Assembly (NCBI RefSeq): GCF_002162355.1
Contig: NZ_CP021434.1
Coordinates: 3,096,001-3,160,000, forward strand
Reading direction: 5' to 3'
Source: Tumebacillus avium
Lineage (GTDB): Bacteria; Bacillota; Bacilli; Tumebacillales; Tumebacillaceae
Length of the DNA: 64,000 bases
In this document: one piece after another, positions 31,793 through 40,045 of the stretch
Position numbering within the stretch: position 1 is the first letter of the stretch
Layout of the letters: each line of letters begins with the position of its first letter
Notes under the pieces: model-generated
The model's database searches: none
Seen by the model: the letters and a program-made list of their open reading frames with translations, nothing else
Told to the model about the DNA's origin: nothing
Program-made: the position numbers and the translations under genes

Positions 31793-33940
31793 TCAGTTGA
31801 TAAAGTTGACCGTCTTCAGCATCCGGTACAGCATGTCGGCCGCCATGGCGCGGTCGGCCGGCTTGGTGGCTTTGAAGCTGTTGAAGGTCGGTCCAGTCAG
31901 AATCCCTTCTTCGATGCACAGCGCGAGCGGCGCGCGGGCATAGGCGAACATGCCGGTGGTGTTGGCCAAGGTCACGAGGCGGTTGGAGATCTGCTCTTCA
32001 TCAAGCGTCTTAGTGAACTCCGCATAGCGCAGCGCTGTGGTGACCATCGTCGCCATCTCCTGTGCGGTGATCAGGTCTTCCGGCGCAAAGATGCCGTTGC
32101 CGCGCCCGGTGAGCAGTTTGGCCTCGAAGGCGGTGTTGACGACGCTGCTGTACCATTTGTCGGCAGCCACGTCGGTGAAGACGGAGACGGCTGAGGTGTC
32201 TTCTTTGATCCCCAGCGCCTTGACCAGCATCGCGGCAAACTGCGCGCGGGTCACCGTCTGCTGCGGGCGGAAGGTGCCGTCTTCGAAACCGGCGATGATC
32301 GACCTTGCTGCCAGCGACTCGATCGAGTCTTTCGCATAATGAGACGACAGCACGTCAGGGAAGCTGACCGTCTTTTTCTTCACGGCAAACGTCGCCGTGC
32401 CCCGGTAGCGGAGTTCGGCGGAAATGCTGCCGTCGGTGTTGACGCTAAACAGGGTCGGCACCGGCTCAAACGTTTCGGTCAGGCGCACGCCGGACAGGGA
32501 CTTCATGTCGGACGCCTTGGCGTTTGGCACGGGGACGGTCAGTGTCAGGTAGGCGCTGCTGTCGGTGACCGCAGTCTCCTGCTTGTTGGCGTCAACAAGC
32601 TTGACGGCGATGTTCAGCGGGACCGTCTCATAGTCGGACGGACGGGCAGCTGCCAGCTGTTTCAAGTCAAATTGCACGGTGTGATCGGCAAGGTTGATCC
32701 CTTTGTCATGCGCCATGTCGGCGATCTCCTGCACGGGGATCGACAACTGGCCAAGCACCGTGTTCAGGCGCAGTTTCGCCAGCGCCGAGTTGGACAGCAG
32801 TTGCTGGGCGATCTTGCCTTGCACTTGCACCGACATGTCGGCGCTGTCCGCTTTGACCGGCACGAGCAGGTGGTGCAGCGTTTTGTCAGCAGCCAGTTCG
32901 GCGAGCACGGCGTCGTCCGCAACTTGCACGTCGGTGTGCACCGCGTAGTCGGTGGTCACGGTGGTCAGGGTCAGCTTGTCCTGCGGGACGACGTAGAGGT
33001 TCGGCTCGATAAAATAGTCTTTGGCAGCCGATTGCACCGAGTCGTCGGAGGAGTTGTTGTTTGCGCCAAGCGTTTGCACGCGGATGTAGTACGCGCCGGT
33101 CGCATGGATCAGCGAGCTCAGGTCAAGCTGGGTGCTGTCTTTGGGCGCCTGCAGGAAGCCGACGACCGCCTGGGTGCCCGCCTGATAGACGGAGACGCGG
33201 TAGCCGTTGTTGCCTTCGACGCCGCTCCAGGTCGCGAGGCGCTTCTCGGTCAGTTCCAGCGTCGTCGGCGCGGTCAGGCGCAGGGCCGGTTTGATCTCTT
33301 GCGTGCCCGAGGCGGTCGACTCTGGAGAGTCTTCCATCGTCGTGCCGTCGCCTTTGGCGATCAGTTTGACATAATAGAGACCAAGCGCCGGGATCAGGCC
33401 GGTCACGTCGGCGGACACCGCGTCTTTGCTAAGCGGTTTGCTGCCGACAAGCGTGTTGCTCGGCGAGTGGTAGACGTTCAGCACATAGCCGTTGTTGGTG
33501 CCGGCCGTCCACGAGACGAGACCGGTGCCGGACAGGGTCGGCTGAGCCGGAGCGGGCAGGGTCATCTTCACCGAAACGGTCAGCGTGTTGGAACGGGCCG
33601 ACTCGTCGGAGTTGGTGTAGCTGTAAGTGTTGCCAAGCGCAGTGACGCGGGCGTAGTAGGTGCCGTTTTGCAGGAGCAGGTCGCTCAGCGCGTACTTGGT
33701 CGTGCCGTACCCGGCATGGCGTTCGGCGATCAGTTTGTCGGCTGCATCATATACTTTTACGGTGTATCCAGATGAATTTTCCACCGCTTTCCAAGTGACG
33801 GTGCGGTCGGGTTGCAACAGGACGTCGGTCGGCGCAGCGAGCTTCGACGCCGCATAAGCAGACTCGGTCTGTGCCAGCGGCACGGCCGGAGCTGCCAGCA
33901 AAAGCGCGGCGAGCAGAGCGGAGATCTTTTTCTGTGTCAT
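31793..33940 (-). CDS. SLH-domain surface protein with Fn3-like repeats
   Basis: A 715-residue secreted protein. The signal peptide is cleaved near residue 31 (A-Y-A-A-S). Residues ~35-310 hold three Fn3-like repeats, each with a W-K-A-V-E/W-T-A-G/W-S-G-V-E strand and a G-x-Y-Y-x-R/K-V/L closing strand. A middle part of ~200 residues has no known motif. The C-terminal ~190 residues carry SLH modules (F-P-D-V, A-A-R-S-I-I-A-G-F-E-D-G-T-F-R-P, T-R-A-Q-F-A-A-M-L) that bind pyruvylated wall polymer. The last module is divergent. ATG 33940 follows GGAGGAATT. It is probably an S-layer-associated protein. Confidence 0.9.
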   Translation of the reverse strand: MTQKKISALLAALLLAAPAVPLAQTESAYAASKLAAPTDVLLQPDRTVTWKAVENSSGYTVKVYDAADKLIAERHAGYGTTKYALSDLLLQNGTYYARVTALGNTYSYTNSDESARSNTLTVSVKMTLPAPAQPTLSGTGLVSWTAGTNNGYVLNVYHSPSNTLVGSKPLSKDAVSADVTGLIPALGLYYVKLIAKGDGTTMEDSPESTASGTQEIKPALRLTAPTTLELTEKRLATWSGVEGNNGYRVSVYQAGTQAVVGFLQAPKDSTQLDLSSLIHATGAYYIRVQTLGANNNSSDDSVQSAAKDYFIEPNLYVVPQDKLTLTTVTTDYAVHTDVQVADDAVLAELAADKTLHHLLVPVKADSADMSVQVQGKIAQQLLSNSALAKLRLNTVLGQLSIPVQEIADMAHDKGINLADHTVQFDLKQLAAARPSDYETVPLNIAVKLVDANKQETAVTDSSAYLTLTVPVPNAKASDMKSLSGVRLTETFEPVPTLFSVNTDGSISAELRYRGTATFAVKKKTVSFPDVLSSHYAKDSIESLAARSIIAGFEDGTFRPQQTVTRAQFAAMLVKALGIKEDTSAVSVFTDVAADKWYSSVVNTAFEAKLLTGRGNGIFAPEDLITAQEMATMVTTALRYAEFTKTLDEEQISNRLVTLANTTGMFAYARAPLALCIEEGILTGPTFNSFKATKPADRAMAADMLYRMLKTVNFIN

Positions 33941-33980
33941 AGGTATCCAATTCCTCCATATCCTTTTCTGCCCAGTCTGG

Positions 33981-34013
33981 TTTCGACAAAAAGGTCGAAA
34001 GTCCTGCTATAAT
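33981..34013 (+). promoter_or_regulatory. Promoter with inverted-repeat operator
   Basis: TTTCGAC (33981-33987), AAAAAG, GTCGAAA (33994-34000) is a perfect 7-bp inverted repeat. Eight bases later comes an extended -10, TGC-TATAAT (34005-34013). The repeat covers the -35 region, so a repressor is likely. Confidence 0.6.
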
Positions 34014-34046
34014 GGAACTATCGAAACTGCTAAGAGGAGCTAAGAG

Positions 34047-34520
34047 ATGAGACTGTTATCGCAAGTGATCGAGTCGTTTAAGTCTCAGACCCTGAAAGGG
34101 ATTTTACATAAGATGCTGCAGTCGCAGGACTGTCAGTTTGAGCAGGATAAAACGCTGGGCGAAGCGGGAGGCAAGGCCGATCTGTACATCGAAGCGGATG
34201 AAGTGATCTATCTGGTCAAGACGGTCGAAGCGTTTCAAGTGCAGGCGCTGGGCGCCGAAGCGGTCGAAGAGGTGGCGCAGGCGCGCAAGCATCTGCTGAC
34301 CCGCACCTACAAGCGCGTCGTTCCTGTGCTGATCATCGGGCAAAACGCGCAGAGCCGGTCCTTTATGGAAGCGGGCTATAAGCACCAGGCGTTGATCGTG
34401 CACGGGCCGATCGAGGAGTGTGCCCATCAGCTGGAGTTTCTGCTGCAGCATCAGGTGATTCCAACCTATCAGGTGTCGGCGAGAAATAAGGATGCAGAAC
34501 TGAAGTTCTACGGGATCTAA
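34047..34520 (+). CDS. Hypothetical protein with nuclease-like core
   Basis: A 157-residue soluble protein. The middle reads G-G-K-A-D-L-Y-I-E-A-D-E-V-I-Y-L-V-K-T-V, then helical A-L-G-A-E-A-V-E-E-V-A-Q-A-R-K-H-L and V-V-P-V-L-I-I-G. The D-x(9-11)-x-V-K strand pair resembles the core of PD-(D/E)xK-fold proteins but lacks the Glu before Lys, so activity is doubtful. AAGAGGAGC precedes ATG 34047. It is 30 bases upstream of the hydrolase gene, likely one operon behind the palindromic promoter. Confidence 0.6.
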   Translation: MRLLSQVIESFKSQTLKGILHKMLQSQDCQFEQDKTLGEAGGKADLYIEADEVIYLVKTVEAFQVQALGAEAVEEVAQARKHLLTRTYKRVVPVLIIGQNAQSRSFMEAGYKHQALIVHGPIEECAHQLEFLLQHQVIPTYQVSARNKDAELKFYGI

Positions 34521-34550
34521 TTGCGGATCAAAGCCAAGGAGGGTCTGAAT

Positions 34551-35309
34551 ATGCAGCGAGCGATTGAATTGGAGTACAAAGGTCAGATTTTGCGCGGGAT
34601 GGAGCATATGCCGGAGCGCAAGGAAGGCGAACGGGTGCCGGCGGTGATTTTGTACCACGGGTTCACCGGCACCAAGCTGGAGCCGCACCGGATCTTTTTG
34701 AAAATCTGCCTCGCGCTGGAGGGGATGGGCATCGCCTGCTTCCGCTTTGATTTTCTGGGCAGCGGGGAGAGCGACGGGAATTTTGAAGAGATGACGGTCA
34801 GCGGTGAAATCGCCGAAGCGGGCGCGATTCTCGATCTGATCAAAGGGGACCCGCGCGTCGACCCGGAGCGGGTGACGCTGCTCGGGATGAGCCTCGGCGG
34901 GCTGGTCGCCTCGGTGCTCGCCGGAGAGCGGGCGCAGGACGTGCACAAGCTGGTGCTGCTGGCGCCTGCAGGCGAGATGTACCTGCTGATCAAAGACATG
35001 GTCGACGGAGTGCTGGCGGTCCCGGACTTGCAGGTGTATGATTTTAACGGCAACCTGATCGGACGCCCGTTTGCTGAAGATCTGAAGACGCTGAACGTGT
35101 TCGAGCGCTCGAAAGGCTACCAGGGCGATGTGATGATCGTTCACGGCACGAAAGACCCGACTGTGCCGTATCAGGTGTCGCTCGCCTATCAGGCCCAGTC
35201 GTATGAAGGGCGGGCGCTGGTGCATCTGATCGAAGACGCCGACCACACGTTTAACAAAACGCTGTGGGAGCAGGATGTGATCGGCAAGATCTGCGATTTC
35301 CTGCGCTAG
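34551..35309 (+). CDS. Alpha/beta hydrolase (esterase)
   Basis: A 252-residue cytoplasmic hydrolase. Visible are the oxyanion strand Y-H-G-F-T-G-T, the nucleophile elbow G-M-S-L-G-G (Ser near residue 121), the acid in H-G-T-K-D-P-T-V-P and the catalytic His in D-A-D-H-T-F. The arrangement resembles cinnamoyl/feruloyl-type esterases. ATG 34551 lies eight bases after AGGAGG; the frame is open upstream to 34521 but without a start of equal quality. Substrate unknown. Confidence 0.88.
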   Translation: MQRAIELEYKGQILRGMEHMPERKEGERVPAVILYHGFTGTKLEPHRIFLKICLALEGMGIACFRFDFLGSGESDGNFEEMTVSGEIAEAGAILDLIKGDPRVDPERVTLLGMSLGGLVASVLAGERAQDVHKLVLLAPAGEMYLLIKDMVDGVLAVPDLQVYDFNGNLIGRPFAEDLKTLNVFERSKGYQGDVMIVHGTKDPTVPYQVSLAYQAQSYEGRALVHLIEDADHTFNKTLWEQDVIGKICDFLR

Positions 35310-35314
35310 TCTTC

Positions 35315-35344
35315 TTGACAAGGCGAAAGGGTGTTTTGTATCAT
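35315..35344 (+). promoter_or_regulatory. Promoter of the trpG-trpE transcription unit
   Basis: TTGACA (35315-35320) and TATCAT (35339-35344) with an 18-bp spacer. It begins 5 bases after the stop of the preceding gene and starts a leader of about 240 bases. Confidence 0.75.
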
Positions 35345-35350
35345 GAAGGT

Positions 35351-35481
35351 GAGCCAGAGTTTAGTGTGATTCAAGTTTTCAGTAGAGAGTTTCAAGTGAG
35401 AATGATTCAAAACAGAGACATCCAGAGTGAGCAGAGCGAGTGAGTGTTTTTTTTAGCAGAGCGGAGGCCAGTGGAGCGGAG
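35351..35481 (+). promoter_or_regulatory. Leader segment rich in GAG/TAG triplets (TRAP-like site)
   Basis: The leader carries many (G/T)AG triplets at short spacing, for example GAG at 35415, 35425, 35429, 35434, 35438, 35442, 35459, 35464, 35474, 35479 and TAG at 35454, with further ones at 35351-35400. TRAP (MtrB) binds runs of such triplets separated by 2-3 bases (established in Bacillus). Spacing here is less regular, with gaps. Confidence 0.55.
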
Positions 35482-35514
35482 ACGGGTGTCGTATGTCTAC
35501 ATACGGGAACCTGC

Positions 35515-35547
35515 AGCCGGGTGCGCCTATCGCGCGTCCGGCTTTTT
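35515..35547 (+). terminator. Attenuator-like intrinsic terminator in the trpG leader
   Basis: AGCCGGGTGCGC (35515-35526) pairs with GCGCGTCCGGCT (35532-35543) over 12 bp with two G-U pairs, then TTTTT. It lies before trpG and after the promoter, so it must be read through or regulated. A small hairpin CGTATG/CATACG (35490-35505) precedes it. Confidence 0.8.
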
Positions 35548-35552
35548 ATGTT

Positions 35553-35596
35553 GAGCTGAGTGGAAATTTAGAAGGAGCCAGAGGAGCTGAGTTGAG
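35553..35596 (+). promoter_or_regulatory. TRAP-like triplet array overlapping the trpG ribosome site
   Basis: GAG/TAG triplets stand at 35553, 35558, 35569 (TAG), 35575, 35581, 35584, 35589 and 35594, mostly 5-6 bases apart, ending right before ATG 35597. They include the ribosome-binding GGAG. The layout matches the TRAP site known to block trpG translation in Bacillus subtilis. Confidence 0.62.
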
Positions 35597-36178
35597 ATGA
35601 TTATCGTGATCGACAACTATGATTCGTTTACGTACAACATTGTGCAATATTTGCGCGAACTGGGCGCTGACGTGCTGGTCAAGCGCAATGATGAAATTAC
35701 CTTGGAGGGGATCGAAGGGCTGAACCCGACGCACCTGCTGATCTCGCCGGGGCCGTGTACACCTAATGAAGCGGGGATCTCGATGGCTGCGATCCGCCAT
35801 TTTGCCGGAAAGATCCCGGTGCTTGGCGTCTGCCTTGGGCACCAGTCGATCGGGCAGGTGTTTGGCGGCAAAGTCGTCAAGGCGCAAAAGATGATGCATG
35901 GCAAAACATCGCGCGTCTCTCACCAGGGCGCAGGGATTCTGGAAGGCGTGCCTAGCCCGTTCACAGCGACCCGTTATCATTCGCTGGTCGTGGAGAAGCT
36001 GACCTTCCCGGAGGAGCTGGAAGTGATCGCGCAATCGGAAGATGGCGAGATCATGGCCCTGCGCCACCGCAAACTCGATGTGACCGGCCTGCAGTTCCAC
36101 CCCGAGTCGATCCTGACCGAAGGCGGCATGCAGATGCTGCAAAACTTCGTGACCGGCAGAACGGGGGTGTCGGCATGA
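35597..36178 (+). CDS. trpG: Glutamine amidotransferase subunit of anthranilate (and probably aminodeoxychorismate) synthase
   Basis: A 193-residue class-I glutaminase that hands ammonia to the synthase subunit. The catalytic triad is in place: C79 in G-V-C-L-G-H-Q, and His/Glu in Q-F-H-P-E-S near residue 170. The oxyanion segment [11 protein letters not shown] is typical of TrpG/PabA. It overlaps trpE by four bases (ATGA). In Bacillus one amphibolic TrpG/PabA serves both tryptophan and folate synthesis, which may hold here. Regulation is suggested by the triplet-rich leader and the site over its ribosome-binding sequence. Confidence 0.92.
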   Translation: MIIVIDNYDSFTYNIVQYLRELGADVLVKRNDEITLEGIEGLNPTHLLISPGPCTPNEAGISMAAIRHFAGKIPVLGVCLGHQSIGQVFGGKVVKAQKMMHGKTSRVSHQGAGILEGVPSPFTATRYHSLVVEKLTFPEELEVIAQSEDGEIMALRHRKLDVTGLQFHPESILTEGGMQMLQNFVTGRTGVSA

Positions 36179-37650
36179 CCCGCAAAATCGGAGTTCACAC
36201 CCGGCAAAAAAGCTACCCGCGCATCTGCGAATCGTTTGAAGTGTTCCAAGCCTTGACTGAGACGTACGGAGCGGAGAACGCCTTTTTGCTCGATTCGGTC
36301 AAAGACGTGCATTCCCGCTACTGCCAGTCCAGCATCGCGCTGTTCCCGGTGCTGAACGTCCGGGTGAAAGGGCGGCGCTTCGCGCTGGACGGCCAGCCGG
36401 CGCTGACCGAGGTGATCGGCGCCAATCTGGTGCAGGACGGCACCGATTTGACTCATTTTGCAGGCAAAGTTTCCAAACTGCTCGACGGGGTGATCCACTC
36501 GTTTGAGCTGCACGACCGCCAGACGATGAGCAAATATTCGTTTGGCTTTGTCGGCCATCTCTCGTATGATGCGATCCGCTATTTTGAAAACATCCCGCAG
36601 ACGACCGTCGATGACCGCGCGATTGATGACATCCGGCTGCAGGTGCACCAAGTGGTGCTGCAGTTTGAGCGCGACGCCATCCACGTGCACATCAATGAGA
36701 TCGAAGGGCTGCCCACTCCGAGTTTTGCAGAGATCGAAGCATTCCTGCGGGAGTATGCCGAGCCGGAATTTGCCGGTTATGACCCGACACTTTTGCGCGT
36801 GGAGGAAGACGTGAAGGAAGCGGACTTCCTGAAGCGGGTGGAGCGGTGCAAAGCGTACATCGAAGCAGGCGACATCTTCCAAGTGGTGATCTCCAAGCGC
36901 AACCGCGTCATCGGGCAGATCGACTCGATGCAGGTCTACTACCGCCTGAAGCAGATCAACCCGTCGCCTTACATGTATTACGTGGATTACGGCGACTACA
37001 AGATTTACGGCACGTCGCCGGAGCTGCAGATTCGTCTGGAGGACGGCGTGGCGCAGATGCGTCCGATCGCCGGAACTTCGAAAGGCAAAGGCAAGCGGCC
37101 TGAGGAAAATGTGCAGTTGATCGAACGCCTGCGCAACGATGAGAAAGAGCGTGCCGAGCATCTGATGCTGATCGACTTGTGCCGCAACGACCTGGGCCGA
37201 TTTTGTGAACCGGGGTCGATTTACGTGAAAGACTTTATGGTTGTCGAGGAGTATTCGCACGTCTACCACATGGTCTCGACGGTGGAAGGGCAGGTCGATT
37301 CCAGCCGCAACGTGTTCGACATGTTCCTCGCCACGTTCCCGGCGGGGACGCTGACCGGGACGCCGAAAGTGCGGGCGATGGAAGTGATCGACGAGCTGGA
37401 GGAGTTCGATCGCGGGGCATATGGCGGGGTGATCGGCTTTATCGATTTCCTGGGCAATATGAACACGGCGATCGTCATCCGCACGATCATCCAGCGTGAT
37501 GATGTCGCGTACTTCCAAGCGGGTGCGGGCATCGTTGCCGACTCCGATCCGGAGCAGGAATGGGCGGAGTGCGACCACAAGCTGCGCGCGCTGACCGCGA
37601 CCTTGTTGAAGCTGGAAAAAACACCCGTCCGCAAAGCCACATTGGTCTAG
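36175..37650 (+). CDS. trpE: Anthranilate synthase component I
   Basis: A 491-residue chorismate-utilising enzyme; with TrpG it makes anthranilate from chorismate and glutamine. The N-terminal domain has a L-L-D-S-V-K-D-V...R-Y-C-Q-S-S-I segment, where TrpE usually binds feedback tryptophan (L-L-E-S). The C-terminal domain has [24 protein letters not shown] and [11 protein letters not shown]. The Ala in P-I-A-G-T argues for TrpE over PabB, whose catalytic Lys sits there (P-I-K-G-T). No trpDCFBA follows; a terminator-free gap leads to an L,D-transpeptidase gene. Confidence 0.9.
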   Translation: MTRKIGVHTRQKSYPRICESFEVFQALTETYGAENAFLLDSVKDVHSRYCQSSIALFPVLNVRVKGRRFALDGQPALTEVIGANLVQDGTDLTHFAGKVSKLLDGVIHSFELHDRQTMSKYSFGFVGHLSYDAIRYFENIPQTTVDDRAIDDIRLQVHQVVLQFERDAIHVHINEIEGLPTPSFAEIEAFLREYAEPEFAGYDPTLLRVEEDVKEADFLKRVERCKAYIEAGDIFQVVISKRNRVIGQIDSMQVYYRLKQINPSPYMYYVDYGDYKIYGTSPELQIRLEDGVAQMRPIAGTSKGKGKRPEENVQLIERLRNDEKERAEHLMLIDLCRNDLGRFCEPGSIYVKDFMVVEEYSHVYHMVSTVEGQVDSSRNVFDMFLATFPAGTLTGTPKVRAMEVIDELEEFDRGAYGGVIGFIDFLGNMNTAIVIRTIIQRDDVAYFQAGAGIVADSDPEQEWAECDHKLRALTATLLKLEKTPVRKATLV

Positions 37651-37712
37651 CAAAACAGCACATAAAAGGAAAACCGATCGGGAAGCGTATGCACACAGGG
37701 GGTGAGAGACGG

Positions 37713-38165
37713 ATGAATCTCCGAAGTGCGTTCCTGGTCGGTTTCTTTTTGCTGGCCAATGTGGCGAGCCTTCCCGCGAGTGATTCCTACATTAAAATCG
37801 ACAAGTCGGATAACAAGCTGACCTACTACTTTTACAATGTGCCGATCCGTTCGTTTTCTGTTGCCACCGGCAAGCTGCAGGTAGACACGCCGACCGGCAC
37901 GTACGGCGTGATAATGATGGTGAAGAACCCGTGGTATCTCAAGAAAAACATCCCCGGTGGCGACCCGGAGAATCCGCTGGGCGTACGTTGGATCGGGCTG
38001 GATGTTCCCGGCACGGACGGTTCCAAATACGGCATCCACGGCACCAACCGCCCGGAGCTGATCGGCACGCATGCGTCGGCCGGGTGTGTGCGCATGAAAA
38101 ACGATGAAGTCAGCTGGCTGTATGACCATGTGCATCCGGGCACCTTGGTGGAAATCGTGGATTGA
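37713..38165 (+). CDS. Secreted L,D-transpeptidase (YkuD domain)
   Basis: A 150-residue protein with a signal peptide (M-N-L-R-S-A-F-L-V-G-F-F-L-L; cleavage near residue 22) and a bare YkuD domain. The active site H-G-T-N...G-T-H-A-S-A-G-C-V-R-M is complete with the catalytic Cys near residue 128. Such enzymes form 3-3 cross-links in peptidoglycan or attach proteins to it; in Bacilli small members act in the spore wall. ATG 37713 follows GGGGGTGAGAG; the longer frame overlaps trpE. No LysM domain is present. Confidence 0.9.
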   Translation: MNLRSAFLVGFFLLANVASLPASDSYIKIDKSDNKLTYYFYNVPIRSFSVATGKLQVDTPTGTYGVIMMVKNPWYLKKNIPGGDPENPLGVRWIGLDVPGTDGSKYGIHGTNRPELIGTHASAGCVRMKNDEVSWLYDHVHPGTLVEIVD

Positions 38166-38182
38166 ACTTCTGGTAGACAACG

Positions 38183-38246
38183 AAGAGGTTCTTTCGCTAA
38201 AGTAGAAGGGAAACACAGCTCTTGGCGAAAGGGCTCTTTTTTATAG
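38183..38246 (+). terminator. Probable intrinsic terminator with internal loop
   Basis: AAGAG and TTTCGC of the ascending side pair with GCGAAA and CTCTT of the descending side, separated by an internal mismatch and a ~25-base loop, followed by TTTTTTA. Confidence 0.55.
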
Positions 38247-38283
38247 TTGTACGAGTTTTGTAACATTAGGTGCTAGACTGGTA

Positions 38284-38292
38284 TGTTATAAT
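38284..38292 (+). promoter_or_regulatory. Extended -10 promoter of the LCP gene
   Basis: TGT-TATAAT (38284-38292) is an extended -10. No good -35 is present at 17 bp. It lies 55 bases before the start codon. Confidence 0.6.
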
Positions 38293-38346
38293 CGTTGCAT
38301 TCTTGCTACTTTTTACAATTCGCAGACTAGAAGGGTTTGGATATAG

Positions 38347-39945
38347 ATGGAGAGCAGAAAAGACAAGTATAAGAAGACGAAGCCAAGCGGCAAGCCGCCA
38401 GCGTCTCCAAAAGGGAAAAAGCGGTGGTGGAAAACGAAGGCGTTCAAATGGACGGTTGGGATCATCGCCATTCTGCTGGTCGCGATCATCGGCGTGTACG
38501 CATATTTCATCGGCAGTTTTATTAACAACATTCAAGAAGGCCAGAAAGACCCCAATCAAACGCTGGTCGAAGTGGAAGAGTGGAGCGGCACCGACCCGGT
38601 GAACATCGTGCTGCTCGGTGTCGACAACCGGGATAATGATGAGCATCCGCGCTCCGACAGCATCGTGGTCGTCTCGATCGACCCGAAGACGAAGAAGGCA
38701 AAAGTCATGTCGGTCATGCGCGACTTGTGGTACAACATCCCGGACGATTACGGGTATGAGAAGATCAACGCGGCGCATGCGCTGGGCGGTCCGGACTTGA
38801 CGATTCGGACGCTGAAAGACTTGCTGCAGATCCCGATCCACTTCTATGCGAAGACCGACTTCCAAGGGTTTATCGGTATCGTCGACGCCGTTGGCGGTGT
38901 CGAGATCGACGTGGAGAAGCCGCTGCATTACGCGGATGACGGCGTCTATGACATCCATCTCGATCAGGGCCTGCAGACCCTGGACGGCAAAAAAGCGCTG
39001 ATGTATGTGCGTTTCCGCTATGATGCATTGGCCGACTTTGCCCGCACAGAGCGCCAGCGCAAGTTTATGGTCGCCTTGTCCGATAAAATGGCGACGCCGG
39101 CTACGCTGGTCAAGCTGCCGAAGATTCTCGATGCGATCGAGCCGTACATGGAGACGAACATCAAATCGACCGACATGCTGAAACTGGGCCGACTGGCCTT
39201 GGAAGTGGACTCTTCGAACATCGAGACTTTGCAGGTACCGCCGCCAGATACGTTTAAGAGCGGTTGGGCCGGCGGCGGACAATCGGTCTTGCTGCCGAAC
39301 GTCTATGAGGTGCGCAAGGCGGTCTATGAGTTCCTCGGACTTGATGTCACCAAGATCGTCGAGGACCCGGAAGACCAGCCGCAAGAATACTACCAGCCGG
39401 ACCCGGTCGTTCCGGCCAATCCGAACGTAGAGCCGGAGCCGAACCAACCTGCGGTCGACCCGGAAGATGTCAATCCGCTGCCGGACGGCGGCACTGCACC
39501 GGGCGGCGGAACAACCACACCGGGCGGAGGGACGACCACGCCGGGCGGAGGAACCACCACGCCGGGTGGCGGGACGACCACGCCGGGCGGAGGAACCACC
39601 ACACCGGGTGGCGGAACGACTACGCCTGGTGGTGGGACGACCACTCCGGGCGGAGGGACAACCACGCCGGGCGGAGGAACGACCACGCCGGGCGGAGGAA
39701 CGACGACACCGGGCGGCGGAACGACCACGCCGGGCGGCGGAACGACCACGCCGGGCGGTGGCACGACGACACCGGGTGGCGGAACGACCACGCCAGGCAC
39801 TGGCACGACGACACCGGGCACCGGCACTGGCGGAACGACCGCACCGGGCGGAACGACGACGCCGGGCACAGGCACCACGTCCGGGCAGGCGATTCCGGGA
39901 ACGGTGCTGCCGGGCGGCACCGCCGTGATGATCCCCGCTTCGTAA
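38347..39945 (+). CDS. LytR-CpsA-Psr (LCP) family cell-wall ligase with repeat tail
   Basis: A 532-residue type-II membrane protein. Residues 1-33 are a basic cytoplasmic tail, 34-55 the membrane anchor, ~80-250 the LCP domain (V-L-L-G-V-D-N-R, R-S-D-S-I-V-V-V-S-I-D, M-S-V-M-R-D-L-W, R-F-R-Y-D-A-L-A-D-F-A-R-T-E-R-Q). LCP enzymes transfer teichoic acids or other polymers from lipid carriers to peptidoglycan. The last ~150 residues are Pro/Gly/Thr-rich, including ~14 copies of GGGTTTP, perhaps a wall-spanning spacer. No sortase motif is present. Confidence 0.9.
   Translation: MESRKDKYKKTKPSGKPPASPKGKKRWWKTKAFKWTVGIIAILLVAIIGVYAYFIGSFINNIQEGQKDPNQTLVEVEEWSGTDPVNIVLLGVDNRDNDEHPRSDSIVVVSIDPKTKKAKVMSVMRDLWYNIPDDYGYEKINAAHALGGPDLTIRTLKDLLQIPIHFYAKTDFQGFIGIVDAVGGVEIDVEKPLHYADDGVYDIHLDQGLQTLDGKKALMYVRFRYDALADFARTERQRKFMVALSDKMATPATLVKLPKILDAIEPYMETNIKSTDMLKLGRLALEVDSSNIETLQVPPPDTFKSGWAGGGQSVLLPNVYEVRKAVYEFLGLDVTKIVEDPEDQPQEYYQPDPVVPANPNVEPEPNQPAVDPEDVNPLPDGGTAPGGGTTTPGGGTTTPGGGTTTPGGGTTTPGGGTTTPGGGTTTPGGGTTTPGGGTTTPGGGTTTPGGGTTTPGGGTTTPGGGTTTPGGGTTTPGGGTTTPGTGTTTPGTGTGGTTAPGGTTTPGTGTTSGQAIPGTVLPGGTAVMIPAS
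39502..39795 (+). repeat. About fourteen 21-bp coding repeats (GGGTTTP)
   Basis: In-frame 21-base units of the type GGCGGAACGACCACGCCGGG vary at third positions. They encode GGGTTTP and end in degenerate G-T-G-T-T-T-P units. The synonymous drift shows the array is not brand new, yet the protein repeat is perfect. Confidence 0.92.
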
Positions 39946-39965
39946 TTCGTGATCGGAAGACAGCT

Positions 39966-39996
39966 GACCCCCTCTGGAGCAGAGGGGGTCTTTTTT
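39966..39996 (+). terminator. Intrinsic terminator
   Basis: GACCCCCTCT (39966-39975), loop GGAGC, AGAGGGGGTC (39981-39990), then TTTTTT. Confidence 0.92.
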
Positions 39997-40045
39997 GCGG
40001 TTCCCGCTCATACAATTTCGCATCAAACGCAAGGGAGGTAGGGGA

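Noticed and set aside
35351..35596. T-box riboswitch in the trpG leader
   Set aside because: The conserved T-box sequence (GGUGG...ACC type) and a stem I layout are absent; triplet arrays explain the leader better.
36175..37650. Large subunit called as PabB
   Set aside because: The P-I-A-G-T motif has Ala where PabB has its catalytic Lys.
35977..37653. 558-codon minus-strand open frame opposite trpE
   Set aside because: Antisense shadow of trpG/trpE with unnatural composition and no start signals.
39502..39795. Repeat array considered as CRISPR
   Set aside because: Units are contiguous 21-bp in-frame coding repeats with no spacers.
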